A DNA stretch of 64,000 nucleotides, from contig JAUXRI010000203.1 of NCBI GenBank assembly GCA_030681895.1, forward strand, positions 62,001 to 126,000, in the 5' to 3' direction. Shown here in pieces: positions 15,497 through 25,312 of this stretch. This DNA is from Myxococcales bacterium (GTDB lineage Bacteria; Myxococcota; Myxococcia; Myxococcales; Myxococcaceae). The notes below the pieces were generated by a model. It was not told the DNA's origin and did not search any database. It worked only from the letters and a program-made list of their open reading frames with translations. The stretch's first letter is position 1, and every line of letters starts with the position of its first letter. The translations under genes and the position numbers were made by a program.

Positions 15497-17242
15497 ATGG
15501 ACCACGACACGCTTTTCCGGACGGCGAAGGCCTGGGCTGACGCCGACCCCGACGCGGCCACGGCGGCCGAAGTACACGCGCTCATCGCCGCGAAGAACAC
15601 CGCCGAGCTCGAAGACCGCTTCAGCACCTCGCTCGAGTTCGGCACCGCCGGCCTGCGTGGCGTGCTCGGTGGCGGCACCAACCGGATGAACCGCGCCGTC
15701 GTTCGCCGCACCACGCTCGGGCTGGCGCGCTACCTGAAGGCCACCGTCCCCGACGTCACCACCCGCGGCGTCATCATCGGCCGCGACGGGCGCGTGTTGA
15801 GCGCCGAGTTCGCTCGAGACGCCGCCGCCGTGCTCGCCGCCGAGGGCATTCCCGCGTGGGTCTTCAAGGGCGTCGCCGCCACGCCGCTCACCGCCTTCGC
15901 CGTCATTCGCCACAACGCGGCCGCCGGCATCATGGTGACGGCCAGCCACAACCCGCCCGAGTACAACGGGTACAAGGTGTACTGGGGCAACGGCGCGCAG
16001 ATCGTCCCGCCACACGACACCGGCATCGCGAAGGCCATCGACGACGTCGGGCCCGCGAAAGACGTCGCGTTGATGAACGAAGACGAGGCGCGCCGGAAGT
16101 CGCTCTTCCACGACGTGAAGGACGCAGTGACGCGCGCGTACGTCGACGCCATTCTCGCGCTGCGGCCCACGCGCCAGACCGAGGGCGTGTCCATCGTCTA
16201 CACCGCGATGCACGGCGTCGGCGGAGCGCTGGTGCTCCAGTCGCTGGGCGAAGCGGGCTTCAAGAACGTCGCGCCGGTGCCCGAGCAGCAGGAGCCCGAT
16301 GGCCGCTTCCCCACGGTGCGCTTCCCCAACCCCGAAGAGAAGGGCGCGATGGATTTGTCGACGGCCCTCGCGAACAGAGTCGGCGCCGATCTCGTATTGG
16401 CGAACGACCCTGACGCCGACCGTCTCGCCGTGATGGCGCGCGACGCGGCCGGGAAGTTGGTGATGTTGACGGGCAATGAGGTGGGCGTGCTGCTCGGGCA
16501 CTTCCTGCTCACGCAGCAGAAGACGGACAACCCGCTCGTCGTCACCACCATCGTCTCCTCGGCGCAGCTCAAGGCCATCGCGCAGGCGCTCGGCAGCCGG
16601 TACGCCGAGACGCTCACCGGCTTCAAGTGGATCGCCAACGAGGCCATCGAGGAGCTCAAGCAGGGCGTGAACTTCGTCGTCGGCTACGAAGAGGCGCTCG
16701 GGTACTCGGTCGGCCCCGTCGTGCGTGACAAGGACGGCATCGGCGCGGCGCTCGTGGTGGCTGACATGGCGGCGTGGTGCAAAGCGCGCGGTCTGACGCT
16801 GTTCGGCTACCTCGAAGAGGTGCAGCGGGCGCACGGGCTGTTCGTCGCCAGGCAGTTCAACGCCACGTTGCCGGGCGCCACCGGTGCTGCCGCCATCAAG
16901 GCCGTGATGGACGGCTTCCGCGCGAAGCCACCGTCGACGATTGGCGCCTCACGTATCGCCGCCACCAACGACTACCAGCAGCAGACGCGGGTCGAAGCAG
17001 GGAAGACGAGCGCGCTGACGCTCCCGAAGTCGAACGTCGTCGCGTACGAGCTCGAGGGTGGGCATCGCGTGACGCTGCGTCCGTCGGGCACCGAGCCGAA
17101 GATCAAGTTCTACTTCGAGTGGAGAGAGACGATGTCGGCCGGGGAGCCCATCGCGACCGCCCGCGCCCGCGCGACGCAGCGCCTCGAAGCGTTGGAGGCG
17201 GCGTTCCTTCCGCTCGCCGCCGAGCGGGGGCTGCCCCGATGA
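15497..17242 (+). CDS. Phosphoglucomutase/phosphomannomutase family protein
   Basis: 581 aa, the long form of alpha-D-phosphohexomutase related to bacterial PgcA and eukaryotic PGM2. Landmarks: EFGTAGLRGVLGGGTNRMN near 47, phosphoserine loop TASHNPPEYNGYKVYWG with Ser150, metal loop DPDADR, sugar loop GYEEALGYSVG and phosphate loop RPSGTEPKIKFYFEW. It interconverts hexose 1- and 6-phosphates for glycogen or envelope sugars. Start at the ATG giving MDHDTLF; an in-frame ATG 21 bases upstream is the alternative. Its stop overlaps the next start by ATGA, so the two are translationally coupled. Confidence 0.92.
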   Translation: MDHDTLFRTAKAWADADPDAATAAEVHALIAAKNTAELEDRFSTSLEFGTAGLRGVLGGGTNRMNRAVVRRTTLGLARYLKATVPDVTTRGVIIGRDGRVLSAEFARDAAAVLAAEGIPAWVFKGVAATPLTAFAVIRHNAAAGIMVTASHNPPEYNGYKVYWGNGAQIVPPHDTGIAKAIDDVGPAKDVALMNEDEARRKSLFHDVKDAVTRAYVDAILALRPTRQTEGVSIVYTAMHGVGGALVLQSLGEAGFKNVAPVPEQQEPDGRFPTVRFPNPEEKGAMDLSTALANRVGADLVLANDPDADRLAVMARDAAGKLVMLTGNEVGVLLGHFLLTQQKTDNPLVVTTIVSSAQLKAIAQALGSRYAETLTGFKWIANEAIEELKQGVNFVVGYEEALGYSVGPVVRDKDGIGAALVVADMAAWCKARGLTLFGYLEEVQRAHGLFVARQFNATLPGATGAAAIKAVMDGFRAKPPSTIGASRIAATNDYQQQTRVEAGKTSALTLPKSNVVAYELEGGHRVTLRPSGTEPKIKFYFEWRETMSAGEPIATARARATQRLEALEAAFLPLAAERGLPR

Positions 17243-17871
17243 TGGGTGCGCTGTTGTCTCTCGCGTTGGCGGCTGAGCCGTCGGCGCCCGCGGTCGCGGC
17301 AGGTCAGCGCTGGTCGGTCGTCGGCGCGCTCACGGCGGGCACCGGAGGCAACGTCGTCGAAGGCGGCCTGGGCTGGCCCGGCCTGTACGCGAGCTACTCG
17401 CGCGGCCTCGCGTCGAACTTCGACCTCGGCGTGCGCGTCACCTTCAACTACGGCCTCGAAGGCCTCGTCACGCGCGTGCTGCCGGGTGCGAAGCTGCAGG
17501 GGCTGGTGAAGTTCCGCGTGGTCGAGTCGGGCCCGCTGTCCCTCGCCATCACCTTCGAGCCGGGGCCGCTCTTCGCGGTCGACCGGTTCAACAACAGCCT
17601 CATCGGCTTCGCGCTGCCGGTCGGCTTCAGAATGGGCATCGCCGTCTCGAGCGCCATCACGCTGGGCCTCTCGCTCGACGTGCCGCTGTGGGTGCAGTTC
17701 GGCGGCGGAGGTGGCGTGAACGTGCCGATCCTCCCTGGCCTCGGGCTCGAGTACTTCATCAAGAGCGAGCTGGTGGCGTTCTTCAAGACGCGCATGGGGC
17801 CGACGATTCGTCCCGGTGGTGGCGTGGAGCTGGCGTTCGACGCGCACCTGGGCGTCGGCTACCGGTTCTGA
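17239..17871 (+). CDS. Predicted secreted/outer-membrane beta protein of unknown function
   Basis: 210 aa. Starts within the stop of the mutase gene (ATGATG). The N-terminus MMGALLSLALAAEPSAPA reads as a short signal peptide. The rest alternates hydrophobic and polar residues with many Gly and aromatic ends (LYASYSRGLASNFDLGVRVT, HLGVGYRF at the C-terminus), as in outer-membrane beta barrels ending in Phe. No family recognised. The coupling to a sugar mutase suggests an envelope role, but this is inference. Confidence 0.7.
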   Translation: MMGALLSLALAAEPSAPAVAAGQRWSVVGALTAGTGGNVVEGGLGWPGLYASYSRGLASNFDLGVRVTFNYGLEGLVTRVLPGAKLQGLVKFRVVESGPLSLAITFEPGPLFAVDRFNNSLIGFALPVGFRMGIAVSSAITLGLSLDVPLWVQFGGGGGVNVPILPGLGLEYFIKSELVAFFKTRMGPTIRPGGGVELAFDAHLGVGYRF

Positions 17872-17932
17872 CCTCTCCGAACGACGACTGTTTCAACGGG
17901 CAAATCAGCCACGCCTTGGCATGGTCGCGCGC

Positions 17933-18973
17933 ATGAAAGCCCGCGCCTACGCCACCACCGCCGCAGACCAGCAGCTCGCTCCGTTCACCGTCGACCGCCG
18001 TGACGTTGGCGCGAAGGACGTGCTGATCGAGATCATCGCCTCGGGCATCTGCCACTCCGACATCCACCAGGCGCGCAGTGAGTGGGGCCCCGCCCGCTAT
18101 CCGATGGTGCCAGGCCACGAGATCGTCGGCCGCGTCACGCAGGTCGGCGCCAACGTCACCCGGCTGAAGGTGGGCGACCTCGCCGGCGTCGGCTGCATGG
18201 TCGACTCGTGCCGCACCTGCCAGCCGTGCGCGCATGGTGACGAGCAGTTCTGCGAGCAGTCACCCGCGTGGACCTACAACAGCACCGAGATGGACCGCAC
18301 GACGCCGACCTTCGGCGGCTACTCGACGCACGTCGTCGTCACCGAGCACTTCGTGGTGAAGGTGCCCGCCGGGCTCGACCCGTTCGCCGCGGCGCCGGTG
18401 CTGTGCGCGGGCGTCACGACGTTCTCGCCGCTGCGCGAGTGGGGCTGCAAGAAGGGCGATCAGGTCGCGGTGGTCGGCCTCGGAGGGCTCGGGCACATGG
18501 CGGTGAAGCTCGCCGCGGCGATGGGCGCGGAAGTCACGCTGCTGTCGACCTCACTGAGCAAGCAGGCCGACGCGAAACGGCTGGGCGCGGCGAACTTCGA
18601 GCTCTCGACGGACAAGGGCACGTTCAAGAAGCTCGCGCGCCGGTTCGACCTCATCATCGACACCGTGTCGGCCGAGCACGACTACAACGCGTACCTGAAC
18701 CTGCTGCGCCCTCGTGGCGCGATGGTGCTGGTCGGCGTGCCTCCCAAGCCGTCGGCGGTGTCGGCGTTCTCGCTCATCGCTGGCAACCGCCGCCTCGCCG
18801 GCTCGAGCATCGGCAACATGCAGCAGACGCAGGAGGTGCTCGACTTCTGCGCCCAGCACGGCTTCGGCGCCGACGTCGAGGTCATCAAGGCTGCGGACAT
18901 CAACGGCGCGTACGAGCGCATGGTGAAGAACGACGTGAAGTACCGCTTCGTCATCGACGCGAAGACCTTCTGA
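17933..18973 (+). CDS. Zinc-dependent alcohol/aldehyde dehydrogenase (YahK/CAD type)
   Basis: 346 aa. Catalytic zinc ligands Cys40 (GICHSDIHQ) and His62-Glu63 (GHEIVGRV), structural zinc Cys93, Cys96, Cys99 and Cys107 (CRTCQPCAHGDEQFC), and Rossmann motif GLGGLGH. The layout fits the NADP-dependent cinnamyl-alcohol/YahK branch of medium-chain dehydrogenases, which mostly reduce aldehydes. Start chosen at the ATG giving MKARAYATT; an in-frame ATG 12 bases upstream is possible. Stands alone with no obvious partner gene. Confidence 0.9.
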   Translation: MKARAYATTAADQQLAPFTVDRRDVGAKDVLIEIIASGICHSDIHQARSEWGPARYPMVPGHEIVGRVTQVGANVTRLKVGDLAGVGCMVDSCRTCQPCAHGDEQFCEQSPAWTYNSTEMDRTTPTFGGYSTHVVVTEHFVVKVPAGLDPFAAAPVLCAGVTTFSPLREWGCKKGDQVAVVGLGGLGHMAVKLAAAMGAEVTLLSTSLSKQADAKRLGAANFELSTDKGTFKKLARRFDLIIDTVSAEHDYNAYLNLLRPRGAMVLVGVPPKPSAVSAFSLIAGNRRLAGSSIGNMQQTQEVLDFCAQHGFGADVEVIKAADINGAYERMVKNDVKYRFVIDAKTF

Positions 18974-19051
18974 CGCACGCCAGCGTCGGGCGTCGGCTCG
19001 ACCTGCTGATTGTGTGAATGCAGCGCACCTTCGCGGACACAATGCGCGGCG

Positions 19052-21652
19052 ATGCGACTCCTCCGACTTGTCGTGATGGCTGGCGCGGTCCTCCTCACAG
19101 CGTGTCCGGCGCCTCCTTGCGGCCCGGGATCGTGCTTCGGGTGCTGCACGGCGACGGGCGAGTGCGTCGGGAGCGGGCCGACCCAATGCGGTGAACAAGG
19201 CGTCGCGTGTGATGCGTGCCTGGGCACTGAGGTCTGTGCTGCGGGCGTGTGCACGATCCTCAACCGGGGCGGAGGTTCGGCGACCGGCGGCGGGTCGAGT
19301 GTGGGTGGTGGCCAGGCCGGGAGCAGTGGCGGCGGCTCTGCGGGAGGCGCGACCGGTGGAGGCGCCTCGGGTGGCGGCAGTGCAGGCGGCGTCGGCGGTG
19401 GACGCGCAGGTGGCTCGGCCGTCGGTGGCGGCTCTCCCGTGGGCGGCGGCTCGGGCGGCGGTGGTCCAGCCTGCATGGCGCCTCGGCAGAACTGCTCCGG
19501 CTTCTGCGCCGACACGTCGAACGACACGTCGAACTGCGGCACCTGTGGCCGGCGCTGCGGCTTCGGCGAGACGTGTTCGGCAGGCCAGTGCCGCCCGATG
19601 GTGTGCACGCCCGGGAGCTTCTGTTCCTTCTCCGACGGAGGCTTCGGCAACTGCTGCGACGGGGTGTGCCGCGCCACTTCGACCGATCCGCTCGCGTGCG
19701 GAGGCTGCGGCCTGTCGTGCCCCACGCCGCTGTGCGCCTCGAGATCGTGTGTCGCCCGGTGCGGCGCCGATGCAGGCGTCTGCGGCGCGGGGACTGAATG
19801 CATCAACCAGAACAACCAGCGGGCCTGCGCCATCACCACCTGTACGGCGGCGTCCGAGAACTCCACCTGCTCGCTCGGCGGTGAACGTGCCGGCCGCTGC
19901 TGCAACAGCGCGTGCGTCGACCTCGACCGCTCTCCCAACTGCGGCGCGTGCGGCACCACCTGCTCGGGCTCGATGCAGTGCCTCAACCGCTTCTGCCAGA
20001 CACCCGCCAACTGCACCTCGGCGATGGTGAACACCGCGTGCGCCGCACCCGATGGCGGCACTGGCGCGTGCTGCGATGGGCAGTGCAAGCCGAACGTGAC
20101 GACCGACCAGGACAACTGCGGTGGCTGTGGCCGGGCGTGCGGCGCCGGAACGACGTGCGCCGGTGGCGGCGCCTGCATCTCGGACGCGGGCACGTACCCC
20201 GACTGTGCGCAGTCGTGCTCGCCGGGCTCCGCGTGCGTGCAGCAGCGCTGCGTGCGCACCGACTGCACCGGCGCCAACCTCGGTCAGGCGTGTGGGCCCT
20301 CTCAGATCGGCGCGTGCTGCGGCGGCGCGGCGTGTGCCGACCTGCGGACGTCGACGCAGCACTGTGGCTCGTGTGGCCGTGCCTGCCGCGCTGGCGAGTT
20401 CTGCAACAGCGGCTCGTGTCAGGCCACGCCGACGTGTTCACTCACCAATGACGGCACGGCGTGCCCCGTCGCGCCAGGGCAACCAGGCCTGTGCTGTGGC
20501 GGAGCGTGCCTCGACGCGCTCTCGAGCGGAACCAACTGTGGCCAGTGCAACGCGCAGTGCGGCGCCGGCGCGACGTGCCGCAACGGTCAGTGCTCCTTGC
20601 CCGACGCGGGCTACTCGTATTGCTCCGGCACTGGCGGGAACCTGTGCCCTGCAGGCACCGCGTGTCAGTCGAACAAGTGCATGCCGCTGGTGTGCCCGCC
20701 TGGCAGCTCGGGTGGCTCCTGCGCGTTCGGCGTCACCAATTCCGGAACGGTCGGCCAGTGCTGCCTCGGGCGCTGCGTCGAGCTGACCCAGGACCCCGCC
20801 AACTGTGGCGCCTGTGGCCGGCCGTGTACGAACGGCCTCTGTACGTCCGGCACGTTCGGCACCCAGGCCATCTGTCTGCCCGCGTCGCCCAGCACCACCT
20901 GCTTCCAGACGTGTCAGGCCGGCCGCTTCTGTCTCAACGGCCAGTGCGAGTCGGCGAGCTGTGGCAGTGGCCCGCCGGGCATGCCGTGCTTCACGGGGAA
21001 CGTGGTTGGCTCGTGCTGCGGCTTCATCAGCCAGCAGTGCGTCGACCTGCGCACCGACTCGAGCAACTGCGGAGCCTGCAACGCGCGCTGCCCCGGTGGC
21101 GTGTGCATCAACGGGGTCTGCCAGACCGGTGGAGCGACGTGTCAGCGCGGAGACGTCGGCCGCTACTGCAACCCTGACGCAGGCACCTCGAGCCTCTGCT
21201 GCGCCGGTGCGGGCTGCGTCGACACGCAGACCAACAACGCCAACTGTGGGAGCTGTGGGAATGCATGCGGCGCAGGGCTCTCGTGTCTGAGCGGCCGGTG
21301 CGTCGCGGCGGCGTGCACGGGCGGGTTGCCAAACAATACGGCGTGCTCTTCGGCCGATGGTGGGCTGGGCGCGTGCTGTGGGACGTCATGTACCCAGCAG
21401 TCGACTGACCCACTCAACTGCGGGCAGTGCGGCCGCCTCTGCGCCGTCGGAGAGGTCTGCTCCTCGGGCGCCTGTGCCATCGCTGTCTGCAACGCGGGAA
21501 CGGGTGGCGCGCTCTGTCACACCAGCGACGCCGGCGTCGGGAGCTGTTGCTCGAGTGGCTGCGTCGCGACGCGCTCCGACCCGATGAACTGTGGCGCGTG
21601 CAACCGCCAGTGTCCGGGTGACGCGGGCTGTGTCAGCGGCATGTGCCGGTAG
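19052..21652 (+). CDS. Cys-rich lipoprotein with eleven Stig1-like modules
   Basis: 866 aa. Signal MRLLRLVVMAGAVLLTAC, a first Cys-rich segment, a Gly/Ala/Ser linker (about 80-145), then eleven modules of about 60-70 residues. Each module has a CC-x-(G/S)-x-C start, a D-x-x-NCG-x-C(G/N) centre and a C-x-x-G-x-C end, for example NCGTCGRRCGFGETCSAGQC. This pattern resembles the plant Stig1-type Cys module found in many myxobacterial secreted proteins. Disulfide-linked, probably an extended surface fibre or matrix protein. It ends convergently 85 bases from the ABC permease. Confidence 0.8.
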   Translation: MRLLRLVVMAGAVLLTACPAPPCGPGSCFGCCTATGECVGSGPTQCGEQGVACDACLGTEVCAAGVCTILNRGGGSATGGGSSVGGGQAGSSGGGSAGGATGGGASGGGSAGGVGGGRAGGSAVGGGSPVGGGSGGGGPACMAPRQNCSGFCADTSNDTSNCGTCGRRCGFGETCSAGQCRPMVCTPGSFCSFSDGGFGNCCDGVCRATSTDPLACGGCGLSCPTPLCASRSCVARCGADAGVCGAGTECINQNNQRACAITTCTAASENSTCSLGGERAGRCCNSACVDLDRSPNCGACGTTCSGSMQCLNRFCQTPANCTSAMVNTACAAPDGGTGACCDGQCKPNVTTDQDNCGGCGRACGAGTTCAGGGACISDAGTYPDCAQSCSPGSACVQQRCVRTDCTGANLGQACGPSQIGACCGGAACADLRTSTQHCGSCGRACRAGEFCNSGSCQATPTCSLTNDGTACPVAPGQPGLCCGGACLDALSSGTNCGQCNAQCGAGATCRNGQCSLPDAGYSYCSGTGGNLCPAGTACQSNKCMPLVCPPGSSGGSCAFGVTNSGTVGQCCLGRCVELTQDPANCGACGRPCTNGLCTSGTFGTQAICLPASPSTTCFQTCQAGRFCLNGQCESASCGSGPPGMPCFTGNVVGSCCGFISQQCVDLRTDSSNCGACNARCPGGVCINGVCQTGGATCQRGDVGRYCNPDAGTSSLCCAGAGCVDTQTNNANCGSCGNACGAGLSCLSGRCVAAACTGGLPNNTACSSADGGLGACCGTSCTQQSTDPLNCGQCGRLCAVGEVCSSGACAIAVCNAGTGGALCHTSDAGVGSCCSSGCVATRSDPMNCGACNRQCPGDAGCVSGMCR

Positions 21653-21737
21653 CTCACGGCGGGGTTTCGTCGGAGCCGCTGTCGACGACGAGCTGCTCGA
21701 GGTTCTTTGACGCGGGAGCCGGTTCGGCAAGGCGCCG

Positions 21738-22622
21738 TCATCTCAGCTCCGGATCGTACGGCTGGCCGAGCGCGGCGGGCGCGCGAGAAGCGCCCTTCTT
21801 CTGGAGCGAAAGCACCAGCAACGTCAGCGCATACGGCAGCGCGAGCAGCACGCCCTGCGGGACGACCTCGAGCAGGCCGGGCGCCGACGACACCAACGAG
21901 ATGCGCAGCGCGTTGCCGAACGCGAAGAAGAGCGCTGCGCCTGCTGCGCCCAGCGGCGTCCATCGGCCGAAGACCATCGCGGCGACGGCCATGAAGCCCA
22001 GGCCGGAAGGCATGTGGTTCTCGAACCGGTCGAGCACCGCGGTCGATAGCTGCGCGCCACCGAGCCCCGCGAACGCGCCAGAGAGCACCACCGCGCCGAA
22101 GCGCAGGCGATTGACTCGCACGCCCATCGCCGCGACGGCTTGAGGCTTCTCTCCAACGGCGCGCAGGCGCAGGCCCCACGGCGTTCGCGTCACCGCGAGG
22201 TGCACGACGAACGGGAGCACGATGGCGAGCCACGTCAGCGGTGAGTGACCGAACCACTTCGGCAGCTGCGTGATGGAAGGCGTGCCCGCCGGCGATGAAA
22301 ACGCTGCCTCGAGGAGAAACTGGCCGAACGCGAGCATCACGAGGTTGATGGCCATGCCCGAGACGACCTGGTCGCTGCGGCCTTGAATGCAGAGCCACGC
22401 GTGCAGCGCCGCGACGAGCGCGCCCGCGAGGACCCCGACGAGCACACCCAGCGGGGTCGGCATCACCATCGCCGCAGCTGCCGCGCCGAACGCCCCCGCG
22501 CGCATCATGCCTTCGACGCCGACGTTCACCACGCCGGCGCGCTCCGACAACGTGGCGCCGACCGCGGCGAAGACGAGCGCCGGCGCCGCGTCGAGCACGG
22601 AGGAGAGCAGGGCGAGCAACAT
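21738..22622 (-). CDS. ABC transporter permease, BMP/nucleoside type (second permease)
   Basis: 294 aa, mostly hydrophobic with about 8-10 membrane segments. LSERAGVVNVGVEGMMRAGAF is the N-terminal signature of the YufQ/NupQ-like permeases that pair with BMP-family binding proteins, and LRAVGEKPQAVAAMGV is the coupling-loop EAA-like stretch. The ATG overlaps the stop of the upstream permease by one base (TGATG), so the start MLLALLSSVL is favoured over an in-frame ATG at 22670. Confidence 0.92.
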   Translation of the reverse strand: MLLALLSSVLDAAPALVFAAVGATLSERAGVVNVGVEGMMRAGAFGAAAAAMVMPTPLGVLVGVLAGALVAALHAWLCIQGRSDQVVSGMAINLVMLAFGQFLLEAAFSSPAGTPSITQLPKWFGHSPLTWLAIVLPFVVHLAVTRTPWGLRLRAVGEKPQAVAAMGVRVNRLRFGAVVLSGAFAGLGGAQLSTAVLDRFENHMPSGLGFMAVAAMVFGRWTPLGAAGAALFFAFGNALRISLVSSAPGLLEVVPQGVLLALPYALTLLVLSLQKKGASRAPAALGQPYDPELR

Positions 22623-23722
22623 CACGCGCCGCCCTTCGGTTTGAAGAGCCGGTCGCCGACCTTCATCCACATCAGCCGCGCGGCGACGAGCAGGAGCGCG
22701 AGGCCCTGAATCAACTCAGGGAAGCTCTTGTGCACGCCGAACAGCTGCATGCGGGTTCCTCCGGCGCGGAGCCCTCCGAAGAGCAATGACGAGGCGAGCA
22801 CGCCGAGCGGGTGGCCGTTGCCGATGAGCGCCATCGCGATGCCGTCGAACCCGTACGGGGCGCCGATGGTGGCGGGGTAGCGCTGCTCCGTGCCGAGGAT
22901 GAGGACGGCGCCTGCAAGGCCTGCGAGCGCGCCGGACACGAGCATCGCCGAGATGAACGAGCGGCCGACGTCCACGCCTGACGCCTTCGCGGCCTCGGCG
23001 TTGGCTCCCACGGCGCGCCACTCGAAGCCGCCGACGAAGCGCGTCAACCACAGCCACAAGACGATGGCCGCTGCGACGGCGAGCAGAATGCCCGCGTTCA
23101 AGCGCGAGACGTCTCCGACGAGCCGAGGCAGCTCTGCCGTTTCGTGAATCTGCGCCGTGCCCGCGATGGAGTTGTCGCCCGTCGTCACCGCGCGCAACGG
23201 CCCCGTGACGAGCCAGTTCTCGACCAGCGAGAGCGCCACCCAGTTGAGCATGATGGTGCTGATGACCTCGTGCACGCCGCGGTAGCGCTTCAGCAGCGCA
23301 GGACCCAGCGCGTAGAGCGCGCCACCGAGCGCCGACGCCAGCAGACACGCGGTGACGTGAAGCGGGCCAGGCAGTTCGACGCCCGCGCCAACCACGGCGG
23401 CTGCGAGCGCTCCGACGATGAGCTGGCCCTGCGCGCCGATGTTGAAGAGCCCGACCCGGAACGCGACGGCGACGGAGAGTCCCGTCAACGTCAGCAGCGC
23501 CGCCTTGGTCGCCGACTCTCCCAACGGGCGCAGCAGCGTCGCGCTCGAGCCACCATCGAAGAACTTCGGGAAGTCGCCGAAGGCGCCCCACGTCATCGCG
23601 AGGAACGCGTCAGCCGCGACGTCGAGCCCACCACGCAGCACCGCGACGGCGATGAAGCACACCAGCAGCGAGGTGATGATGGACGCGATCGACGGCAGCG
23701 CGGCGCGGAGCGTTTCACGCAT
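22622..23722 (-). CDS. ABC transporter permease, BMP/nucleoside type (first permease)
   Basis: 366 aa with about nine hydrophobic segments. LTGLSVAVAFRVGLFNIGAQGQLIVGA is split across the conserved core seen in YufP/NupP-like permeases, and WRAVGANAEAAKASGVDV is the coupling loop. Start MRETLRAALPSI overlaps the end of the ATPase gene by 8 bases. The order ATPase, permease, permease is the standard one for this transporter class, which in characterised members imports nucleosides or purines. Confidence 0.92.
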   Translation of the reverse strand: MRETLRAALPSIASIITSLLVCFIAVAVLRGGLDVAADAFLAMTWGAFGDFPKFFDGGSSATLLRPLGESATKAALLTLTGLSVAVAFRVGLFNIGAQGQLIVGALAAAVVGAGVELPGPLHVTACLLASALGGALYALGPALLKRYRGVHEVISTIMLNWVALSLVENWLVTGPLRAVTTGDNSIAGTAQIHETAELPRLVGDVSRLNAGILLAVAAAIVLWLWLTRFVGGFEWRAVGANAEAAKASGVDVGRSFISAMLVSGALAGLAGAVLILGTEQRYPATIGAPYGFDGIAMALIGNGHPLGVLASSLLFGGLRAGGTRMQLFGVHKSFPELIQGLALLLVAARLMWMKVGDRLFKPKGGA

Positions 23723-25223
23723 CACGCACTCCGAGCATTCGTCTGCCGATGAGGCGTTCGTCGAACTCGTCACGCGTGAAGCTGCCGGTCACGCGGCCTT
23801 CGTAGAGAACCACTACGCGGTCCGAGAGCGCGAGCACCTCTTCCAGGTCGAGCGAGACGAGGAGCACGGCGCCACCCTTCGCACGGAAGTCCAGCAGGCG
23901 GCCGCGCACCGCATCGACGGCGGCGAGGTCGAGCCCACGGGTCGGCTGCACCGCGACGAGGAGCTTCGGGTTCGCGTCGAGCTCACGGCCGACGACGAGC
24001 TTCTGCTGATTGCCGCCTGAGAGCGCGCCGAGGCGAAGCTGGGGCTCCCGTGGCCTGACGTCGTGCGTCTCCATCAACGCGACGGTGCGCGCGAGCCGGC
24101 CGTCGAAGTCGATGCGAGGCCCCTTCGCGAACGGAGCTTCGTGCTGCCGGCCGAGCGCCATGTTCTCGGCGACGGTGAAGTCGGTGACGACCGCGTGGTG
24201 GAGCCGGTCTTCGGGAATGTGCGCGACGCCGAGGCGACGGGCTTCGTTCGGCGTGAGGTGAAGGCGCGCGGCGCCGAGCAGCTCGAGCGTTCCCTTCTCG
24301 AGCGTGCCGAGCCCGGTCAGGAGCGCCGCCAACTCTCGCTGTCCGTTCCCGTCGACACCTGCGATGCCCACCACCTCGCCCGCGCGCACCTCGAGCGAGA
24401 CGTCCTTCAACTTGCCGGACGAGACGCTCCGCAATGACGCCACGACGGGCCCGGGCTGCGAGGGTGGAGGAGGCTCGGGCGGCGTTCGTTCACCGACCAT
24501 CAACGCGGCGAGCGACGACGGCGTCGACTCCGCGGGCGTCACCTCGGCCACCTTCTTGCCTCGACGCATCACCGCGATCCGCGTCGCGAACGACAGCACC
24601 TCACGCAGCTTGTGGCTGATGAGCACGACGGTGAGCCCTTCGTCCGAGAGGCGGCGCGTGACGGCGAAGAGCTCGTCGGCCTCCTGCGGCGTCAGCACCG
24701 CGGTCGGCTCGTCGAGGATGAGGGTCGACACGCCGCGATGGAGCGCTTTGACGATCTCCACCTTCTGCTGCGAGCCCACCGAGAGCGAGTCGACGCGCGC
24801 CGTCGGGTCGAGCACGAAGCCGAAGCGCTCACACTTGGCTTTCACCTCGGCGACCGCGCGCGCGAGATCGAGCAGCCCGCCCTTCGTCGGCTCCCGCCCC
24901 AGCACCACGTTCTCGGCCACCGACAGCGTGCCGACGAGCGTGAAGTGCTGGTGCACCATGCCGATGCCCCGCTCGAGCGCGTCGGCCGGCGTGCGGATTC
25001 GGACCGGCTTTCCATCGATGGCGATGTCGCCCACGTCGGCGGCGTAGAGCCCGTACAGCACGTTCATCAGCGACGACTTGCCTGCGCCGTTCTCTCCCAC
25101 GAGCGCGATGCGTTCTCCGCGCGCCAGCTCGAGCGACACGTCATCGAGCGCGACCTGGCTGCCAAAGCGCTTGGAGATGTGGCGGAGGGCGATGGTCACC
25201 GTCACGGCGGCGCACTGTCTCAT
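23715..25223 (-). CDS. ABC transporter ATP-binding protein with two nucleotide-binding domains
   Basis: 502 aa. First domain: Walker A GENGAGKSS (43-51), Q-loop MVHQHFTL, signature LSVGSQQKVEI and Walker B LILDEPTAVL. Second domain: Walker A-like GVDGNGQRE lacks the Lys-Ser and is degenerate, but signature LSGGNQQKLVVGREL and the Walker B-like region LLVAVQPTRGLD are present. This asymmetry is normal for sugar/nucleoside double ATPases (RbsA/NupO type). The start is uncertain: the ATG used gives MRQCAAVTVT, while GTG codons 18 and 24 bases further in would give a start closer to the conserved domain. Confidence 0.92.
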   Translation of the reverse strand: MRQCAAVTVTIALRHISKRFGSQVALDDVSLELARGERIALVGENGAGKSSLMNVLYGLYAADVGDIAIDGKPVRIRTPADALERGIGMVHQHFTLVGTLSVAENVVLGREPTKGGLLDLARAVAEVKAKCERFGFVLDPTARVDSLSVGSQQKVEIVKALHRGVSTLILDEPTAVLTPQEADELFAVTRRLSDEGLTVVLISHKLREVLSFATRIAVMRRGKKVAEVTPAESTPSSLAALMVGERTPPEPPPPSQPGPVVASLRSVSSGKLKDVSLEVRAGEVVGIAGVDGNGQRELAALLTGLGTLEKGTLELLGAARLHLTPNEARRLGVAHIPEDRLHHAVVTDFTVAENMALGRQHEAPFAKGPRIDFDGRLARTVALMETHDVRPREPQLRLGALSGGNQQKLVVGRELDANPKLLVAVQPTRGLDLAAVDAVRGRLLDFRAKGGAVLLVSLDLEEVLALSDRVVVLYEGRVTGSFTRDEFDERLIGRRMLGVRDA

Positions 25224-25312
25224 GAACTCGCGTCACCTGCCGCAATGGAGGACTCGCCCACATTCGTCCACTTGACGAGCGTGTCGAACGGCCATCGGAT
25301 TGCCTCCCTCAC

